A stretch of 15,785 bases of DNA from Syntrophaceae bacterium (GTDB taxonomy: Bacteria; Desulfobacterota; Desulfomonilia; Desulfomonilales; Desulfomonilaceae), in NCBI GenBank assembly GCA_014874425.1, contig JACWAG010000235.1, positions 1-15,785 on the forward strand, in the 5' to 3' direction. Positions 15,490-15,785 of the stretch are shown here, one piece after another. Position 1 is the first letter of the stretch. Each line of letters opens with the position of its first letter. The translations under genes and the position numbers were made by a program. The notes beneath the pieces were generated by a model, which did no database searches, was not told the origin of the DNA, and saw only the letters and a list, made by a program, of their open reading frames with translations.

Positions 15490-15785
15490 TTAAGACCCCT
15501 TACAAACAATTTTTTGTGCGGTCACGCCAAGCTTTTGCACTTCGTTTATGACCCTCTCAACCAAATTGTCTACCTGAGATTCGATCTCCCTGCTCAATTC
15601 GAGGCCAAATGGAGTTATGTCCAAGGGTTCTACTCCGATCACAACCACTGATTTGGGTCCATTTTCGAGTAGAGCACACAAATTTAACGCTTCCACAAGG
15701 TCGCTATCATGCGCTGACTGTTTAAATCTGAGGCCTTTAGGTAAGTCCGCCCTTTCAAGTCTGTAGAGGCTACCTGGTTCTCCAC
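15490..15785 (-). CDS. Hydrogenase maturation protease, C-terminal part (runs off the window)
   Basis: This is a HyaD/HybD/HupD-family endopeptidase, which trims the C-terminus of the [NiFe]-hydrogenase large subunit after nickel insertion. Only the last 97 residues are in the window, since the frame is open to the right edge. Visible hallmarks are GEPGSLYRLE at the edge, the SAHDSDLVEAL segment whose histidine corresponds to a nickel-sensing ligand in HybD, and VVVIGVEPLDITPFGLELS. An internal GTG at 15696 could be misread as a start, but the conserved histidine segment lies upstream of it, so the true gene is longer. Structural hydrogenase genes are likely just outside the window to the right. 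Confidence 0.85.
   Translation of the reverse strand, partial: GEPGSLYRLERADLPKGLRFKQSAHDSDLVEALNLCALLENGPKSVVVIGVEPLDITPFGLELSREIESQVDNLVERVINEVQKLGVTAQKIVCKGS

Noticed and set aside
15490..15696. Independent 68-residue gene starting at GTG 15696
   Set aside because: The frame is open to the window edge and the conserved hydrogenase-protease histidine segment lies upstream of that GTG, so it is an internal codon.
1..15785. CRISPR array, insertion sequence, prophage or anti-phage defence genes
   Set aside because: No spaced direct repeats, transposase or integrase motifs, terminal inverted repeats or known defence domains were found in either strand.

Overview
The window (15,785 bp) reads as ordinary chromosomal sequence from an anaerobic, cytochrome-rich Gram-negative bacterium. 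The best guess is a Desulfobacterota ('deltaproteobacterial') lineage such as sulfate reducers or syntrophs. The reasons are a periplasmic tetraheme class III cytochrome c3, a hydrogenase maturation protease, a multiheme c / cytochrome b fusion, and a small protein carrying the Cys-His module (SHGICPEC) seen at the ends of many deltaproteobacterial sensor proteins. The taxonomic placement is inference. No rRNA, tRNA, CRISPR array, insertion sequence or phage gene was recognised.

Layout. (1) 1-284 is a gene-poor left edge with a TATAAT-type promoter element. It leads into a small AT-rich Cys-rich ORF on the plus strand (285-596) with a strong Shine-Dalgarno. (2) 712-8577 is a minus-strand replication/topology block transcribed dnaE -> parC -> parE: DNA polymerase III alpha subunit and both subunits of topoisomerase IV, with gaps of 46 and 17 nt, so probably one operon. 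(3) 8578-8895 is a divergent regulatory region with several inverted repeats and a good sigma70-like promoter pointing right. (4) 8896-12959 is a plus-strand lipid-transport operon: mlaE (permease), mlaF (ATPase), mlaD (MCE protein), then an exported protein of unknown family built on a repeated W-P-L-F motif of about 19-residue period. A bidirectional terminator hairpin follows. (5) 13081-15785 is a minus-strand redox block read right to left: the C-terminal part of a hydrogenase maturation protease (cut by the window edge), a tetraheme cytochrome c3, a Rho-independent terminator, a separate promoter, and a heptaheme cytochrome c fused to a diheme cytochrome b membrane domain.

How the parts fit. 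Block 2 supplies chain elongation and decatenation. Block 4 is an ABC/MCE system that would move phospholipid between inner and outer membrane; no MlaC, MlaB or MlaA is in the window, and the WPLF-repeat protein occupies the place where an envelope partner would be expected. Block 5 suggests hydrogen oxidation in the periplasm feeding electrons to cytochrome c3, with the membrane cytochrome c/b protein exchanging electrons with the quinone pool; this wiring is inferred from gene content and order. The most novel items are the WPLF-repeat protein, the heptaheme-c/diheme-b fusion, the stand-alone SHGICPEC protein, and the three 25-residue repeats in the MlaD tail.
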